In this document: in pieces, positions 1-8,897 of the stretch
How positions within the stretch are numbered: position 1 is the stretch's first letter
How the letters are laid out: each line of letters starts with the position of its first letter
Origin: Kitasatospora gansuensis
Lineage (GTDB): Bacteria; Actinomycetota; Actinomycetes; Streptomycetales; Streptomycetaceae
Reading direction: 5' to 3'
Assembly (NCBI RefSeq): GCF_014203705.1
Contig: NZ_JACHJR010000001.1
Location: forward strand, 6,882,001 to 6,946,000
DNA length: 64,000 bases
Translations under genes and position numbers: made by a program
The notes under the pieces: generated by a model
Told to the model about the DNA's origin: nothing
Database searches by the model: none
What the model saw: the letters and a program-made list of their open reading frames with translations, nothing else

Positions 1-843
1 CGCGCCACCCCGCCGGGCGGCCCGCCCGAGCCGCCCCGCCGCTCCCGGCTGGCCTGGCTGGAACGGACCGGCGACCACCTGCTGTTCCACCTGGCCGCGC
101 TGCTCTGGATCCCCCGCGCGCTGTACCGCTACTTCCGCGAGGTGCAGCGGCTGTTGGCCGAAGTCGCGTTCGGCAGCGGTGGGTTGGGGGTGATCGGCGG
201 CACGGTCGGGGTGATGATCGGGATGACCGCCGCGACCGGGACGGTGGTCGGCCTGCAGGGCCACGCGGCGATGAACCAGCTCGGCACCGCCGCCTTCACC
301 GGCTTCGTCTCCGCCTACTTCAACACCCGCGAGATCGCCCCGCTGGTGGCCGGGCTCGCGCTGTCCGCCACGGTCGGCGCGGGCTTCACCGCCCAGCTCG
401 GCGCGATGCGGATCAACGAGGAGGTGGACGCGCTGGAGGGGATGGGTGTCCGCAGCCTGCCGTACCTGGTGACCACCCGGATCATCGCCGGGGTGGTCGC
501 GGTGCTGCCGCTCTACGGCATCGGCCTGCTCTCCTCGTACGCCGCCTCGCGCGCGGTGACCGTGCTGGTCAACGGGCAGTCACCCGGCACCTACGACCAC
601 TACTTCGACCTCTTCCTGGCGCCGGCGGACGTGCTGCTGTCCGGCTTCAAGGTGCTGGTCTTCAGCGTGATCGTGATCCTGGCGCACTGCTACTACGGCT
701 TCCACGCCAAGGGCGGTCCGGCCGGGGTCGGGATCGCGGTCGGCCGCTCGGTGCGGAACGCCATCGTGATCATCAGCATCACCGACTTCTTCCTCTCGCT
801 CGCCATCTGGGGAGCCACCACCACCGTGCGGGTGGCCGGATGA
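1..843 (+). CDS. MlaE/YrbE-family ABC transporter permease (YrbE4B-like), 5'-truncated by window edge
   Basis: Integral-membrane permease of an Mce lipid importer; it would pair with a second YrbE permease and an Mkl/MceG ATPase, both expected to the left of the window. The frame is open from base 1 with no start codon before a GTG at 142, but coding sense continues upstream of that (a Pro/Arg-rich stretch, then an amphipathic helix), so the start is off-window. The conserved MlaE core is seen: repeated hydrophobic helices, the Glu-rich cytoplasmic loop reading INEEVDALEGMG (the ATPase-coupling EExDAL motif), and a final membrane helix near 770-820. The stop overlaps the next ATG (ATGA at 840), so it is translationally coupled to the MCE genes. 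Confidence 0.93.
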   Translation, partial: RATPPGGPPEPPRRSRLAWLERTGDHLLFHLAALLWIPRALYRYFREVQRLLAEVAFGSGGLGVIGGTVGVMIGMTAATGTVVGLQGHAAMNQLGTAAFTGFVSAYFNTREIAPLVAGLALSATVGAGFTAQLGAMRINEEVDALEGMGVRSLPYLVTTRIIAGVVAVLPLYGIGLLSSYAASRAVTVLVNGQSPGTYDHYFDLFLAPADVLLSGFKVLVFSVIVILAHCYYGFHAKGGPAGVGIAVGRSVRNAIVIISITDFFLSLAIWGATTTVRVAG

Positions 844-2084
844 GCCCCCGTCGATCCGGTCGGCTGGCGGCCGGAGTGGTCTTCCTGCTGGTGCCCGCGC
901 TGCTCGCCGGCGTCTGTGTCGCGGTCTACGACCGGACCTTCGCCGACGAGACCACCGTCACCCTGGAGACCACCGCCGCCGGTAACGAGCTTCACGTCAA
1001 CGCCGACGTGAAGCTGCGCGGCGTGGTGGTCGGCCGGGTCCGTGAGGTCGGCGCGGACGGCGACCGGGCCAGGCTCACGCTGGCGCTCGACCCGGCGCAA
1101 CTGACCGGCATCCCGGCCGGGGTGACGGCCCAGCTGCTGCCCACCACCCTGTTCGGCGAACGCTTCGTGGCGCTGGTGCCCCCGGCCGCCGCCTCCGGCG
1201 ACGCGCTGCGGGCGGGCGCCGTGATCGCCCAGGACCGGTCCGCCGAGGCCGTCGAGCTCGAACAGGTCCTGGACCACCTGCTGCCGCTGCTCTCCGCCGT
1301 CCAGCCCGAGAAGCTCTCCGCCACCCTGCACGCCGTCTCCACCGCGCTGCGCGGACGGGGTGCCCAGCTCGGGACCACGTTGGTCGAACTCGACTCCTAC
1401 CTGGCCGGTCTCAACCCCGAACTCCCGGCCCTCACCCGGGACATCGGGCAACTGGTGACGGTCAGTCGGACGTACGGCGACGCCGCCCCCGAGCTCCTCC
1501 AGGCGCTCACCGACCTGACCACCACCAGCGGCACGCTGGACCGGCAGCAGGCCGGCCTGCGCGCGCTGTACGCGGCGGGCAGCGCGAGCGCGCGGGACCT
1601 GACCGACTTCCTGCAGCGCAACCGGTCCACCCTGATCCGGCTCTCCGCCGACAGCCGGGCCACCCTGGAACTGCTCGCCGAGTACGCCCCCGCCTTCCCC
1701 TGCACGCTGCGCACGCTGGCCGACTTCGTGCCGGTGATGGACAAGGCGCTCGGCAAGGGCACCGACCAACCCGGCCTGCACGTCACCGTCTCCACCCTGC
1801 CCTCGCGGGGCAGGTACCAGCCCGGCAAGGACGCTCCCGCGTACACCGCCACCGGCGGGCCCAAGTGCTACGACACCCCCTACACCGGCCGCGGCAGCAC
1901 GCCGCCCGCCGCCACGGCGGGGGAGGGCTTCCCGATGCCCGCCGCGCTCGGCCTCGGCCTGCCCAACTCACCGCAGGAGAACGCGCTGGTGAACGAACTC
2001 CTGGCCCCTGGACGGGACTTGCCGGACTGGAGCAGCGTGCTGGCCGGGCCGCTGCTGCGCGGAGCCGAGGTGGAGCTGCGATGA
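840..2084 (+). CDS. MCE family protein, first of six (MceA position)
   Basis: Probable substrate-binding/tunnel subunit of the Mce lipid transporter. The 414 aa comprise an N-terminal membrane anchor (residues about 9-30), then the MCE/MlaD domain (about 38-115) with the typical pattern of an elevated-conductance beta barrel including VKLRGVVVGRV, followed by a long helical region rich in Leu/Gln/Asp heptads. The start is fixed by the ATGA overlap with the permease. Position directly after YrbE fits the MceA slot of the actinobacterial yrbEAB-mceABCDEF order. A Pro/Gly-rich tail near 325-370 is less conserved. Family assignment is firm; the substrate cannot be read from sequence (sterols or fatty acids are known for mycobacterial relatives). 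Confidence 0.93.
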   Translation: MSPRRSGRLAAGVVFLLVPALLAGVCVAVYDRTFADETTVTLETTAAGNELHVNADVKLRGVVVGRVREVGADGDRARLTLALDPAQLTGIPAGVTAQLLPTTLFGERFVALVPPAAASGDALRAGAVIAQDRSAEAVELEQVLDHLLPLLSAVQPEKLSATLHAVSTALRGRGAQLGTTLVELDSYLAGLNPELPALTRDIGQLVTVSRTYGDAAPELLQALTDLTTTSGTLDRQQAGLRALYAAGSASARDLTDFLQRNRSTLIRLSADSRATLELLAEYAPAFPCTLRTLADFVPVMDKALGKGTDQPGLHVTVSTLPSRGRYQPGKDAPAYTATGGPKCYDTPYTGRGSTPPAATAGEGFPMPAALGLGLPNSPQENALVNELLAPGRDLPDWSSVLAGPLLRGAEVELR

Positions 2085-3115
2085 GACGCCGCAGTCTGGC
2101 CGCGCCGATCGCCAAGTCGCTGGTCTTCATCCTGGTCACCGCCCTCGCCACCACCGCACTGGCGCTCGGCATCGCCGACACCGGCCTGGGCGACGCCACC
2201 TCCGGCTACCGGGCCCGGTTCACCGACGTGACCGGCCTGACCGTCGGCGACAGCGTGCGGATCGCCGGGGTGCGGGTCGGCGAGGTCGACGGGGTCACCG
2301 TGGTGGACCGCCGGTACGCCCAGGTGAGCTTCTCGGTCCGCCGGGGCACCCAGCTGCCCGGCTCGGTCACCGCCTCGGTCAAGTACCTCAATCTGGTCGG
2401 GCAGCGCTACCTCGAACTCGAGCGCGGCACCGGACCGTTGGCCGAGCGGCTGGCGCCGGGCGCCACCATCCCGCTGGAGCGCACCCGGCCCGCGCTCGAC
2501 CTGACCCAGCTGTTCAGCGGTTTCCAGCCGCTCTTCCAGGGCCTGTCGCCGACCGAGGTGAACCGGCTCGCCGAGGAGATCGTCCAGGTGCTCCAGGGTC
2601 AGGGCGGCACGGTGGACAGCCTGTTGCGCAGCATCGGTTCGCTGACCGGCACGCTGGCCGCCAAGGACGAGGTGATCGGCCGGGTGATCGACAACCTGAA
2701 CACGGTGGTCGCCACCGTCAACACCCACGAGCAGGGCTTCACCGAACTGGTCTCCACGCTCCAGCAGTTGGTGGCCGGCTTCGCCCGCGACCGGCAGCCG
2801 ATCGGCGAGGCCGTACAGGCCCTGGGCGCCCTCACCACCAGTACCGCCGGTCTGCTCCGGGACAGCCGCCCGCCGCTCAAGGACACCATCGGCCAGCTCG
2901 GCAGGCTCTCCACCGGCCTGGCCGAGCACAGCACCCAGCTGGAGGGCTTCCTCCAGCGCAGCCCCGAGAAGCTGCGCACGCTGGGCCGGCTGGCCAGTTA
3001 CGGGTCCTGGTTCAACCTCTACCTCTGCCAGGCCAGGGTCTCCGGCGTCGGCACCACCGACGGCAGCGCCCCGCCCACCGGCATCGGCGTCACCGAACCG
3101 AGGTGTCAGGGATGA
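2081..3115 (+). CDS. MCE family protein, second of six (MceB position)
   Basis: MlaD-domain protein of the same transporter, 344 aa. I choose ATG 2081 because it overlaps the previous stop (ATGA) and is followed at once by a single membrane anchor (residues about 8-28); the frame is open further upstream but that part reads as an out-of-frame shadow of the previous gene. The MCE domain (about 38-115) contains the VRIAGVRVGEV strand-turn motif, and the rest is a long alpha-helical needle segment. It ends with a short Cys-containing tail (NLYLCQ...) that recurs in the third MCE protein, suggesting disulphide or packing between neighbouring subunits (inference). Confidence 0.92.
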   Translation: MRRRSLAAPIAKSLVFILVTALATTALALGIADTGLGDATSGYRARFTDVTGLTVGDSVRIAGVRVGEVDGVTVVDRRYAQVSFSVRRGTQLPGSVTASVKYLNLVGQRYLELERGTGPLAERLAPGATIPLERTRPALDLTQLFSGFQPLFQGLSPTEVNRLAEEIVQVLQGQGGTVDSLLRSIGSLTGTLAAKDEVIGRVIDNLNTVVATVNTHEQGFTELVSTLQQLVAGFARDRQPIGEAVQALGALTTSTAGLLRDSRPPLKDTIGQLGRLSTGLAEHSTQLEGFLQRSPEKLRTLGRLASYGSWFNLYLCQARVSGVGTTDGSAPPTGIGVTEPRCQG

Positions 3116-4143
3116 ACCGTCCGCTGCTGAAGCCGCTGCGCGAGCGTAACCAGGCCCTGGTCGGAGCCGTCGGGCTGCTGCTGATCCTGCTGCTGTCCGC
3201 CGTCGCGTACCAGGCCGACCGGCTGCCGCTGCTCGGCCAAGGGACCGGGTACACCGCCGAGTTCACCGAGGCGGGCGGCCTGCGGCCGGGCAACGAGGTC
3301 CGGGTCGCCGGGGCCAAGGTCGGCAAGGTGACCGAGGTCGGCCTGGCCGGTGCCAAGGTCAGAGTGGCGTTCCGGGTCAAGGACACCTGGCTCGGCGACG
3401 CCTCCACCGCCGCGATCGGCATCCGCACCCTGCTGGGGGAGAAGTACCTCGCCCTCGACCCGCTGGGTGCGGCCGAGCAGGACCCGGACCGGACCATCCC
3501 GGCCACCCGGACCACCTCGCCGTACGACGTCACCCAGGCGCTGGACGGGCTCGGCAAGACGCTCGGCGCGATCGACACCGCCAAGTTGGCCGAGAGCTTC
3601 CGCACCGTCGCCGACACCTTCAAGGACACCCCCGCCTCGGTGCGCAGCGCCGCCGACGGGCTCTCCGCCCTCTCCCGCACCGTCGCCGACCGGGACGCCC
3701 AGCTGGCCCGGCTGCTCAGCGGCAGCGCCCGGCTGAGCAAGACCGTGAGCGACCAGAATGGCCGGTTCGCCGCGCTGCTCAGCGACGGCGACCAACTGCT
3801 CGCCGAGATCCAGCGGCGCCGCGCGGCCGTCCACCAACTGCTCACTGGCACAAGCGAACTGGGCGCCCAGCTGACCGGTCTGGTCCGGGACCAGGAGCGG
3901 CAGCTCGCACCGACGCTGGCCGCGCTGGACCGGGTCACCGGGGTGCTGCGGGCCAACCAGCAGAGCCTGGACCAGACCCTCGCCCTGGTCGGCCCGTACT
4001 ACCGGCTGATGGGCAACACGCTCGGCAACGGCCGTTGGTTCGACACCTACCTGTGCGGGGTGGTGCCCCGGTCCTACCTGCCTGACGGGACGTCACCCGC
4101 CACCGGCTGCCTGCCGAACCGCCCGGAAGGAGGCCGGGGATGA
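3112..4143 (+). CDS. MCE family protein, third of six (MceC position)
   Basis: A 343-aa MlaD-domain protein. Two starts are possible, GTG 3103 and ATG 3112; ATG 3112 is preferred because it makes the ATGA overlap used throughout this operon. It has a membrane anchor at about residues 17-35, then an MCE domain with VRVAGAKVGKV, then extended helical coils with repeated Asp-x-Gln-Leu segments. The C-terminal FDTYLCG matches the equivalent region of the preceding protein. Known MCE proteins assemble as heterohexamers, so one copy each of the six genes here would form one complete ring; this is inference from gene count. Confidence 0.92.
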   Translation: MNRPLLKPLRERNQALVGAVGLLLILLLSAVAYQADRLPLLGQGTGYTAEFTEAGGLRPGNEVRVAGAKVGKVTEVGLAGAKVRVAFRVKDTWLGDASTAAIGIRTLLGEKYLALDPLGAAEQDPDRTIPATRTTSPYDVTQALDGLGKTLGAIDTAKLAESFRTVADTFKDTPASVRSAADGLSALSRTVADRDAQLARLLSGSARLSKTVSDQNGRFAALLSDGDQLLAEIQRRRAAVHQLLTGTSELGAQLTGLVRDQERQLAPTLAALDRVTGVLRANQQSLDQTLALVGPYYRLMGNTLGNGRWFDTYLCGVVPRSYLPDGTSPATGCLPNRPEGGRG

Positions 4144-5132
4144 AGCGGCCGGGTACCAGGACCTCCGTCGTCATCGCCACCGGTGCGGCGCTCGCCGCGC
4201 TGGTGGCCGCCCTGATCGCCGTCCCCGGCCCGGAGGGAAGCCGGGTGACGGTGTACTTCGACCACGCCGTGGGCGTCTACGCGGGCTCCGACCTGCGGGT
4301 ACTCGGCGTCAAGGTCGGCACCGTGGACGCCGTCCGCCCCGAGGGCGAGCGGGTCCGGGTGCAGCTCACCCTCGACCACGGGGTGAAGGTCCCGGCCGAC
4401 GCCTCGGCCGTGGTGGTCGCCCCGAGCGTGGTCGCCGACCGGTACGTCCAGCTCACCCCGGCCTGGACCGGCGGCCCGCTGCTGGCCGACCGGGCGGTGA
4501 TCCCGGCCGACCGCACCGCCGAGCCGGTGGAGATCGACCAGCTCTACCGGAGCCTGACCGACCTCAGCACCGCGCTCGGGCCCGACGGCGCCAACGCCGG
4601 CGGGGCGCTGTCCCGGCTGCTCGACGCCGGGGCCCGCAACCTGGACGGCAACGGCCGGGCGATCGGCGACAGCATCGAACAGCTCGGCCGGGCGGCCAAG
4701 ACGCTCTCCGGCCGCAGCGACGACCTGTTCGGCACGCTCACCCAGCTGCAGTCCTTCACCACCATGCTGCGGGAGAACGACAGCCAGGTCCGCTCCGCCA
4801 CCGACCGGCTGGCCGACGTCAGCGGCTTCCTGGCCCAGGACAAGGAGGAGCTCGGGCTCGCGCTGCGGAACCTCGCGGTGGCGCTCGGCGAGGTGAAGAC
4901 CTTCGTCGAGCAGAACCGGACCCGACTGGCGCACAGCGTCGACCAGTTGGTCCCGATCACGCAGAGCCTGGTGGACCAGCGGGCCTCGCTGGCCGAACTG
5001 CTCGACACCGCCCCGCTGGCGGCCGGCAACCTGCTGCGCGCCTACGATCCGGCGGCCGGGACTCTGGCCGGCCGGGCCAACCTGACCGAGATCGCCGCCC
5101 TGCCGCTACCACTGCCCGGAGTGGCCCGATGA
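4140..5132 (+). CDS. MCE family protein, fourth of six (MceD position)
   Basis: A 330-aa MCE subunit starting at the ATGA overlap 4140. It has a short basic N-terminus and a membrane anchor (about 9-29), an MlaD domain with the LRVLGVKVGTV motif (about 48-60), and a long helical C-terminal part. An AGG-rich stretch (ggaaggaggccgggg) lies just before the ATG and gives a strong ribosome site, so this gene need not depend solely on coupling. It is the shortest of the six. Function as for its neighbours: a periplasm-facing segment of the lipid conduit. Confidence 0.92.
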   Translation: MKRPGTRTSVVIATGAALAALVAALIAVPGPEGSRVTVYFDHAVGVYAGSDLRVLGVKVGTVDAVRPEGERVRVQLTLDHGVKVPADASAVVVAPSVVADRYVQLTPAWTGGPLLADRAVIPADRTAEPVEIDQLYRSLTDLSTALGPDGANAGGALSRLLDAGARNLDGNGRAIGDSIEQLGRAAKTLSGRSDDLFGTLTQLQSFTTMLRENDSQVRSATDRLADVSGFLAQDKEELGLALRNLAVALGEVKTFVEQNRTRLAHSVDQLVPITQSLVDQRASLAELLDTAPLAAGNLLRAYDPAAGTLAGRANLTEIAALPLPLPGVAR

Positions 5133-6229
5133 GACGTCAACTCCTTTTGCTCCCCTTGGTGTTGCTGACCGGCTGCGCGGGCTTCGGCGGCGTGCAGGAC
5201 CTGCCGCTGCCGGGCGGCGCCGACCTCGGCGACCACCCGTACCAGGTGTCCGCGCGATTCGCCGACGTGCTGAGCCTGGTCCCGCAGTCGGCCGTCAAGG
5301 TCAACGGCGTCGCGGTCGGCCGGGTGACCGGGATCGAGTTCTCGCCGGACGACTGGACCGCCGTGGTCACCCTCCGGCTGAACGGCAACGTCCGGCTGCC
5401 CGCCAACAGTTACGCCCAGCTCGCGCAGTCCGGCCTGCTCGGCGAGAAGTACGTCCGGCTGAGCGCGCCGCCCGCCACCGAGCCGGCCCAGGGCGCGCTG
5501 GCCGACGGCGCGGTCATCCCCGACAGCAGGACCGGCCGGTCCACCGAGGTCGAGGAGGTGTTCGGCGCGCTGTCCATGCTGCTGAACGGTGGCGGGATCG
5601 ACCAACTGCGCAGCATCAACACCGAGCTCGGCAAGGCACTGACCGGCAACGAGGCCCAGATCCGCTCGGTGCTCGACCGGCTGAACACCTTCACCGGCGA
5701 ACTCGACGCGCACCGCGCCGAGTTGACCGCCGCGCTGGACGGCATCGACCGGCTCGCCGGCACCCTGGCCACCCGGGACCAGCAGATCGGCACCGTCCTG
5801 ACCGGGCTCAGCCCGGGCCTGACCGTACTGGAGCAGCAGCGCGGCGACCTGCTCACCCTGCTGCGCTCACTGGACACCCTCTCGGGTGTCGCCGTCGACA
5901 CCGTCAACCGCAGCCGGGACGACCTGGTGGCCGACCTCAAGGCGATCGCCCCCACCCTGCAACGGCTGGCCGACGCGGGCAAGGCACTGCCGGACTCGCT
6001 CCAGGTGCTGCTCACCTACCCGTTCACCGACGAGGTGCTGCGCGGCGTCAAGGGCGACTACCTGAACGTGTACCTGGACCTGGCCGCCGCACCGGGCACC
6101 CGGATCATCCCCGAGCTGGACCCCAACGACACGGCCGACCCGCCGCCCCGGCCGGACCCGGAACCCCCAGCCCGGCGGCTGCCGCTGCCGCTGCCCTCCG
6201 TCACCGGACCGTCCGGAAAGGCGCGCTGA
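5129..6229 (+). CDS. MCE family lipoprotein, fifth of six (MceE/LprK position)
   Basis: 366 aa. The N-terminus is a lipoprotein signal: RRQ, a Leu-rich core and a lipobox LTGC with the modified Cys at residue 16, so the mature protein would be lipid-anchored to the outer face of the membrane instead of by a TM helix like its siblings. The MlaD domain follows with VKVNGVAVGRV. In mycobacterial mce operons the fifth gene is likewise the lipoprotein (LprK/MceE), so position and signal agree. The C-terminus is a Pro/Asp-rich tail (about 325-365). Start at the ATGA overlap; the stop overlaps the next ATG as TGATG. Confidence 0.94.
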   Translation: MRRQLLLLPLVLLTGCAGFGGVQDLPLPGGADLGDHPYQVSARFADVLSLVPQSAVKVNGVAVGRVTGIEFSPDDWTAVVTLRLNGNVRLPANSYAQLAQSGLLGEKYVRLSAPPATEPAQGALADGAVIPDSRTGRSTEVEEVFGALSMLLNGGGIDQLRSINTELGKALTGNEAQIRSVLDRLNTFTGELDAHRAELTAALDGIDRLAGTLATRDQQIGTVLTGLSPGLTVLEQQRGDLLTLLRSLDTLSGVAVDTVNRSRDDLVADLKAIAPTLQRLADAGKALPDSLQVLLTYPFTDEVLRGVKGDYLNVYLDLAAAPGTRIIPELDPNDTADPPPRPDPEPPARRLPLPLPSVTGPSGKAR

Positions 6230-7380
6230 TGCCCACCCTCGCCGTCCGGCTGAAGAACCTCGGCTTCCTGCTGATCGCCGTCCTGGTGCTCGGCTACATC
6301 GCGGTCCGGCACGCCGATCTCGGCCGGTACGTCGGGCTGCGCGGCTACTACCAGGTGGACGTCCGACTGGAGCGCACCGGCGGCCTGTTCGAGCACGCCG
6401 ACGTCACCTACCGGGGTGTCTCGGTCGGCCGGGTCGGCCCGATCCGGCTCACCCCGGACGGCGTCCGGGCCGAGCTGCGGATCTCCCGGGACGCGCCGCC
6501 GATCCCGGACCGGCTGAAGGCCGTGGTCGCCAACCTGTCCGCCGTCGGCGAGCAGTACATCGACCTGCGCCCCAGCACCGACCAGCCGCCGTACCTGCGG
6601 GACGGGTCCGAGATCGCCCGCGCCGACACCGGAGTCCCGGCACCTGTCACCGACATGCTCGGCCGGGTGGACGCGTTGGTCGGTTCCGTCCCGCTGAGCT
6701 CGCTGCGCACCGTGGTGGACGAGTTCGGCACCGCCTTCAACGGCCAGGCGGACAACCTGCAGGCGCTGCTGGACGGCAGCCGGGGCTTCCTGACCGCGGC
6801 GAGCGGCGCGCTGCCCGCCACCACCCGGCTGATCGTGGACGGCGAGGCGGTGCTGCGGACCCAGGCCGAGGAGTCCTCGGCGATCCGCTCCTTCGCCACC
6901 GGTGCCGCCGAGCTGGCGGACCGGCTCGCCCGTTCCGACGGCGACCTGCGACGGTTGATCGCCACCGGCCCGGGGGCGGCCGACCAGGTGAGCGCCTTGG
7001 TGAAGGACCTGGACCCCGGCCTGAGCGTCCTGCTGGCCAACCTGCTGACCACCGCCGAACTCGGCGTCACCCGGCAGCACGGCATCGAGGAACTGCTGGT
7101 CCGGCTCCCGGCCGCGGCCGCCGCCGGAGCGACCGCGGTCACCGCCGACGGCGCCCGGCTGGGCATGGCCGTCACCTTCTTCTCGCCGCTGCCCTGCACG
7201 GACGGCTACCAGGGCACCGTCTACCGCAACGGCCTGGACACCTCGCCCGGGACCTTCAACGCCGACGCCCGCTGCAACGCACCTGCGGGCAGCGGGACTT
7301 CGGTCCGCGGCTCGGGCAACGCGCCCAAGGGCGGCGTCCCGACACCGGTCGCGCCGGCGACGCCGGGAGCCGGCCGGTGA
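6229..7380 (+). CDS. MCE family protein, sixth of six (MceF position)
   Basis: 383 aa, start ATG 6229 in a TGATG overlap. Single N-terminal membrane helix (about 9-26), MCE domain with the motif VTYRGVSVGRV, helical stalk, and a C-terminal Cys-containing globular part that ends in a Gly/Ser/Pro-rich tail. It closes the mceA-F set. The downstream gene begins at the overlapping GTGA, so the accessory Mas genes are part of the same transcript. Confidence 0.92.
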   Translation: MPTLAVRLKNLGFLLIAVLVLGYIAVRHADLGRYVGLRGYYQVDVRLERTGGLFEHADVTYRGVSVGRVGPIRLTPDGVRAELRISRDAPPIPDRLKAVVANLSAVGEQYIDLRPSTDQPPYLRDGSEIARADTGVPAPVTDMLGRVDALVGSVPLSSLRTVVDEFGTAFNGQADNLQALLDGSRGFLTAASGALPATTRLIVDGEAVLRTQAEESSAIRSFATGAAELADRLARSDGDLRRLIATGPGAADQVSALVKDLDPGLSVLLANLLTTAELGVTRQHGIEELLVRLPAAAAAGATAVTADGARLGMAVTFFSPLPCTDGYQGTVYRNGLDTSPGTFNADARCNAPAGSGTSVRGSGNAPKGGVPTPVAPATPGAGR

Positions 7381-7844
7381 GGGCGAGGTGGGCGAGGTGG
7401 GCCTGGGCCGTGGCGCTGTCCGTGCTGGCGTTCGGCGGGCTGAGCCACTGGCAGGCGCGCAGCGAGACGGCCGGTGAGCGGGCCCGCTCCGGCGCGCTGG
7501 CCGCGGGCCGGACCGCGGTGGCCGTACTGACCAGCGCGGACGCCGCCGACCCGGCGGCCACCCGGGCCCGCTGGCTGTCCGTCACCCACGCACCGCTGCG
7601 CGACCGGCTGGCGGCTGCCCCGGCCGCGGACCTGACGGTGCGCGCCACCGTCGCCGGAGCGGCCCTCACCGCGCTCGACCCGGCGGCCGGCACGGCCCGG
7701 CTGATCGCCGTGGTCCGGCTCGAACTGGTCGCCACCACCGGCGCGTTGAGCACCGACCGGCGCCGGGTGACGGTCGCGCTGACCCGGACCGGGGACGGCT
7801 GGAAGGCCGCCGACCTGGCGACCGTACCGGTGGAGGCGGTGTGA
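7377..7844 (+). CDS. Mce-associated (Mas-like) membrane protein 1
   Basis: 155 aa, GTG start in a GTGA overlap with the sixth MCE gene. One N-terminal membrane helix, then a small soluble domain of the NTF2-like type seen in Mce-associated membrane proteins: a run of helices with Asp/Ala-rich turns, then beta strands ending in DGWKAADLATVPV, the usual closing Trp-Lys strand. Such proteins (for example mycobacterial OmamA/Mas) stabilise Mce complexes; that role is inferred from position and fold type, since primary sequence is weakly conserved. Confidence 0.8.
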   Translation: MRARWARWAWAVALSVLAFGGLSHWQARSETAGERARSGALAAGRTAVAVLTSADAADPAATRARWLSVTHAPLRDRLAAAPAADLTVRATVAGAALTALDPAAGTARLIAVVRLELVATTGALSTDRRRVTVALTRTGDGWKAADLATVPVEAV

Positions 7845-8332
7845 GACGACACCTGCACCGGGCGGCACTGCTCCTGGTCCTGCTCGCCGGGCTCGCGCTG
7901 TTGGTCACCGGGCAGCTGATCCGCAGCGGCGCCGACACCGCCGACCACGCGCTCACCGACCGGGCGGCCACCGACCGGGTCGCCGAGCAGGTCGGGGCTG
8001 CGCTCGGGCGGGCCTTCTCCTACTCGGCCACCGACAGCGAGAGCACCAGGACGGCGGCCCGGGCGGCGTTCGCCGGAGCGGCGGGGGAGCAGTACAAGGC
8101 CCTCACCGAGCAACTCGGCGGCTGGGTCGGCGAACAGCAACTCACCCTCACCAGCCGGGTGGTGAGCACCGGAGTGGTCCGGCTCACCGCCGACCGGGCC
8201 GAGCTGCTGGTGCTGCTCGACCAGAGCGCCCGACGCGCGGAGGGTCCGCCCACCCGCACCGCCGCCCAACTGCTGGTCAGCGCCCGGCTGGACGGCGGCC
8301 GATGGCTGGTCACCGAACTCAAGTCCCTGTAA
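7841..8332 (+). CDS. Mce-associated (Mas-like) membrane protein 2
   Basis: 163 aa, GTG start in a GTGA overlap. Membrane helix at about residues 8-25, then the Mas-type domain; ADTADHALTDRAATDRV is a helix shared in pattern with the fourth member (HNTALTDPAATSEV), and the end reads DGGRWLVTELKSL. It lies second in a run of four related small membrane proteins, probably paralogous by old duplication because the domain plan repeats although identity is low. Role in the Mce complex is inferred. Confidence 0.8.
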   Translation: MRRHLHRAALLLVLLAGLALLVTGQLIRSGADTADHALTDRAATDRVAEQVGAALGRAFSYSATDSESTRTAARAAFAGAAGEQYKALTEQLGGWVGEQQLTLTSRVVSTGVVRLTADRAELLVLLDQSARRAEGPPTRTAAQLLVSARLDGGRWLVTELKSL

Positions 8333-8343
8333 CGGAGGAGCAG

Positions 8344-8883
8344 ATGACAGTGCGTGCGATTCGCGACCGGCTGCCGGTGCTCGCGGTCTGCCTGCTGCTG
8401 GCGGCGATGGTCGCGGCGGGCTGGGGCGGCTGGTCCTGGTACGCCGCCGCGCACGACGGCTCCGCCGACCTGGCCCGGGCCAGGGACCAGGCGCTCGCGG
8501 CGGGCGAGCAGGCCGTACAGAACCTGAACACCCTCGACCACGCCGCGCTGGCGCCCGGACTCGACCTGTGGGAACAGTCCACCACCGGCGAGCTGCACAG
8601 CCAACTGGTGCAGGGGCGCGGCGAGTTCGAGAAGCAGGTCAAGCAGGCCGGGAGCGTCACCACCGCCCACGTACTGGACGGCGCGGTCACCGAGCTGGAC
8701 GAACGGTCCGGCCAGGCGGCCGTCCTGATCGCGGTCCGGATCACGGTCCGGACCGGGCAGGAGCAGCCGGTCACCAAGGACAGCCGGATGCTCGGCCGGC
8801 TCACCAGAACGGGCGAGGGCTGGAAGCTCAGCGCCCTCGGCCAGGCCCCGATGGGCACCACCGCGTCGCCCGCCGGGCAGTGA
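8344..8883 (+). CDS. Mce-associated (Mas-like) membrane protein 3
   Basis: 179 aa. The frame is open from 8302, but ATG 8344 is preceded by a strong GGAGGAG ribosome site and starts a typical short basic N-terminus plus membrane helix (about 10-30). The Mas-like domain ends in GEGWKLSALGQAP. Unlike its upstream partners it does not overlap them (11-nt gap). This member matches best the family usually annotated simply as hypothetical/Mce-associated. Confidence 0.8.
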   Translation: MTVRAIRDRLPVLAVCLLLAAMVAAGWGGWSWYAAAHDGSADLARARDQALAAGEQAVQNLNTLDHAALAPGLDLWEQSTTGELHSQLVQGRGEFEKQVKQAGSVTTAHVLDGAVTELDERSGQAAVLIAVRITVRTGQEQPVTKDSRMLGRLTRTGEGWKLSALGQAPMGTTASPAGQ

Positions 8884-8897
8884 GGAGCACCACCGCC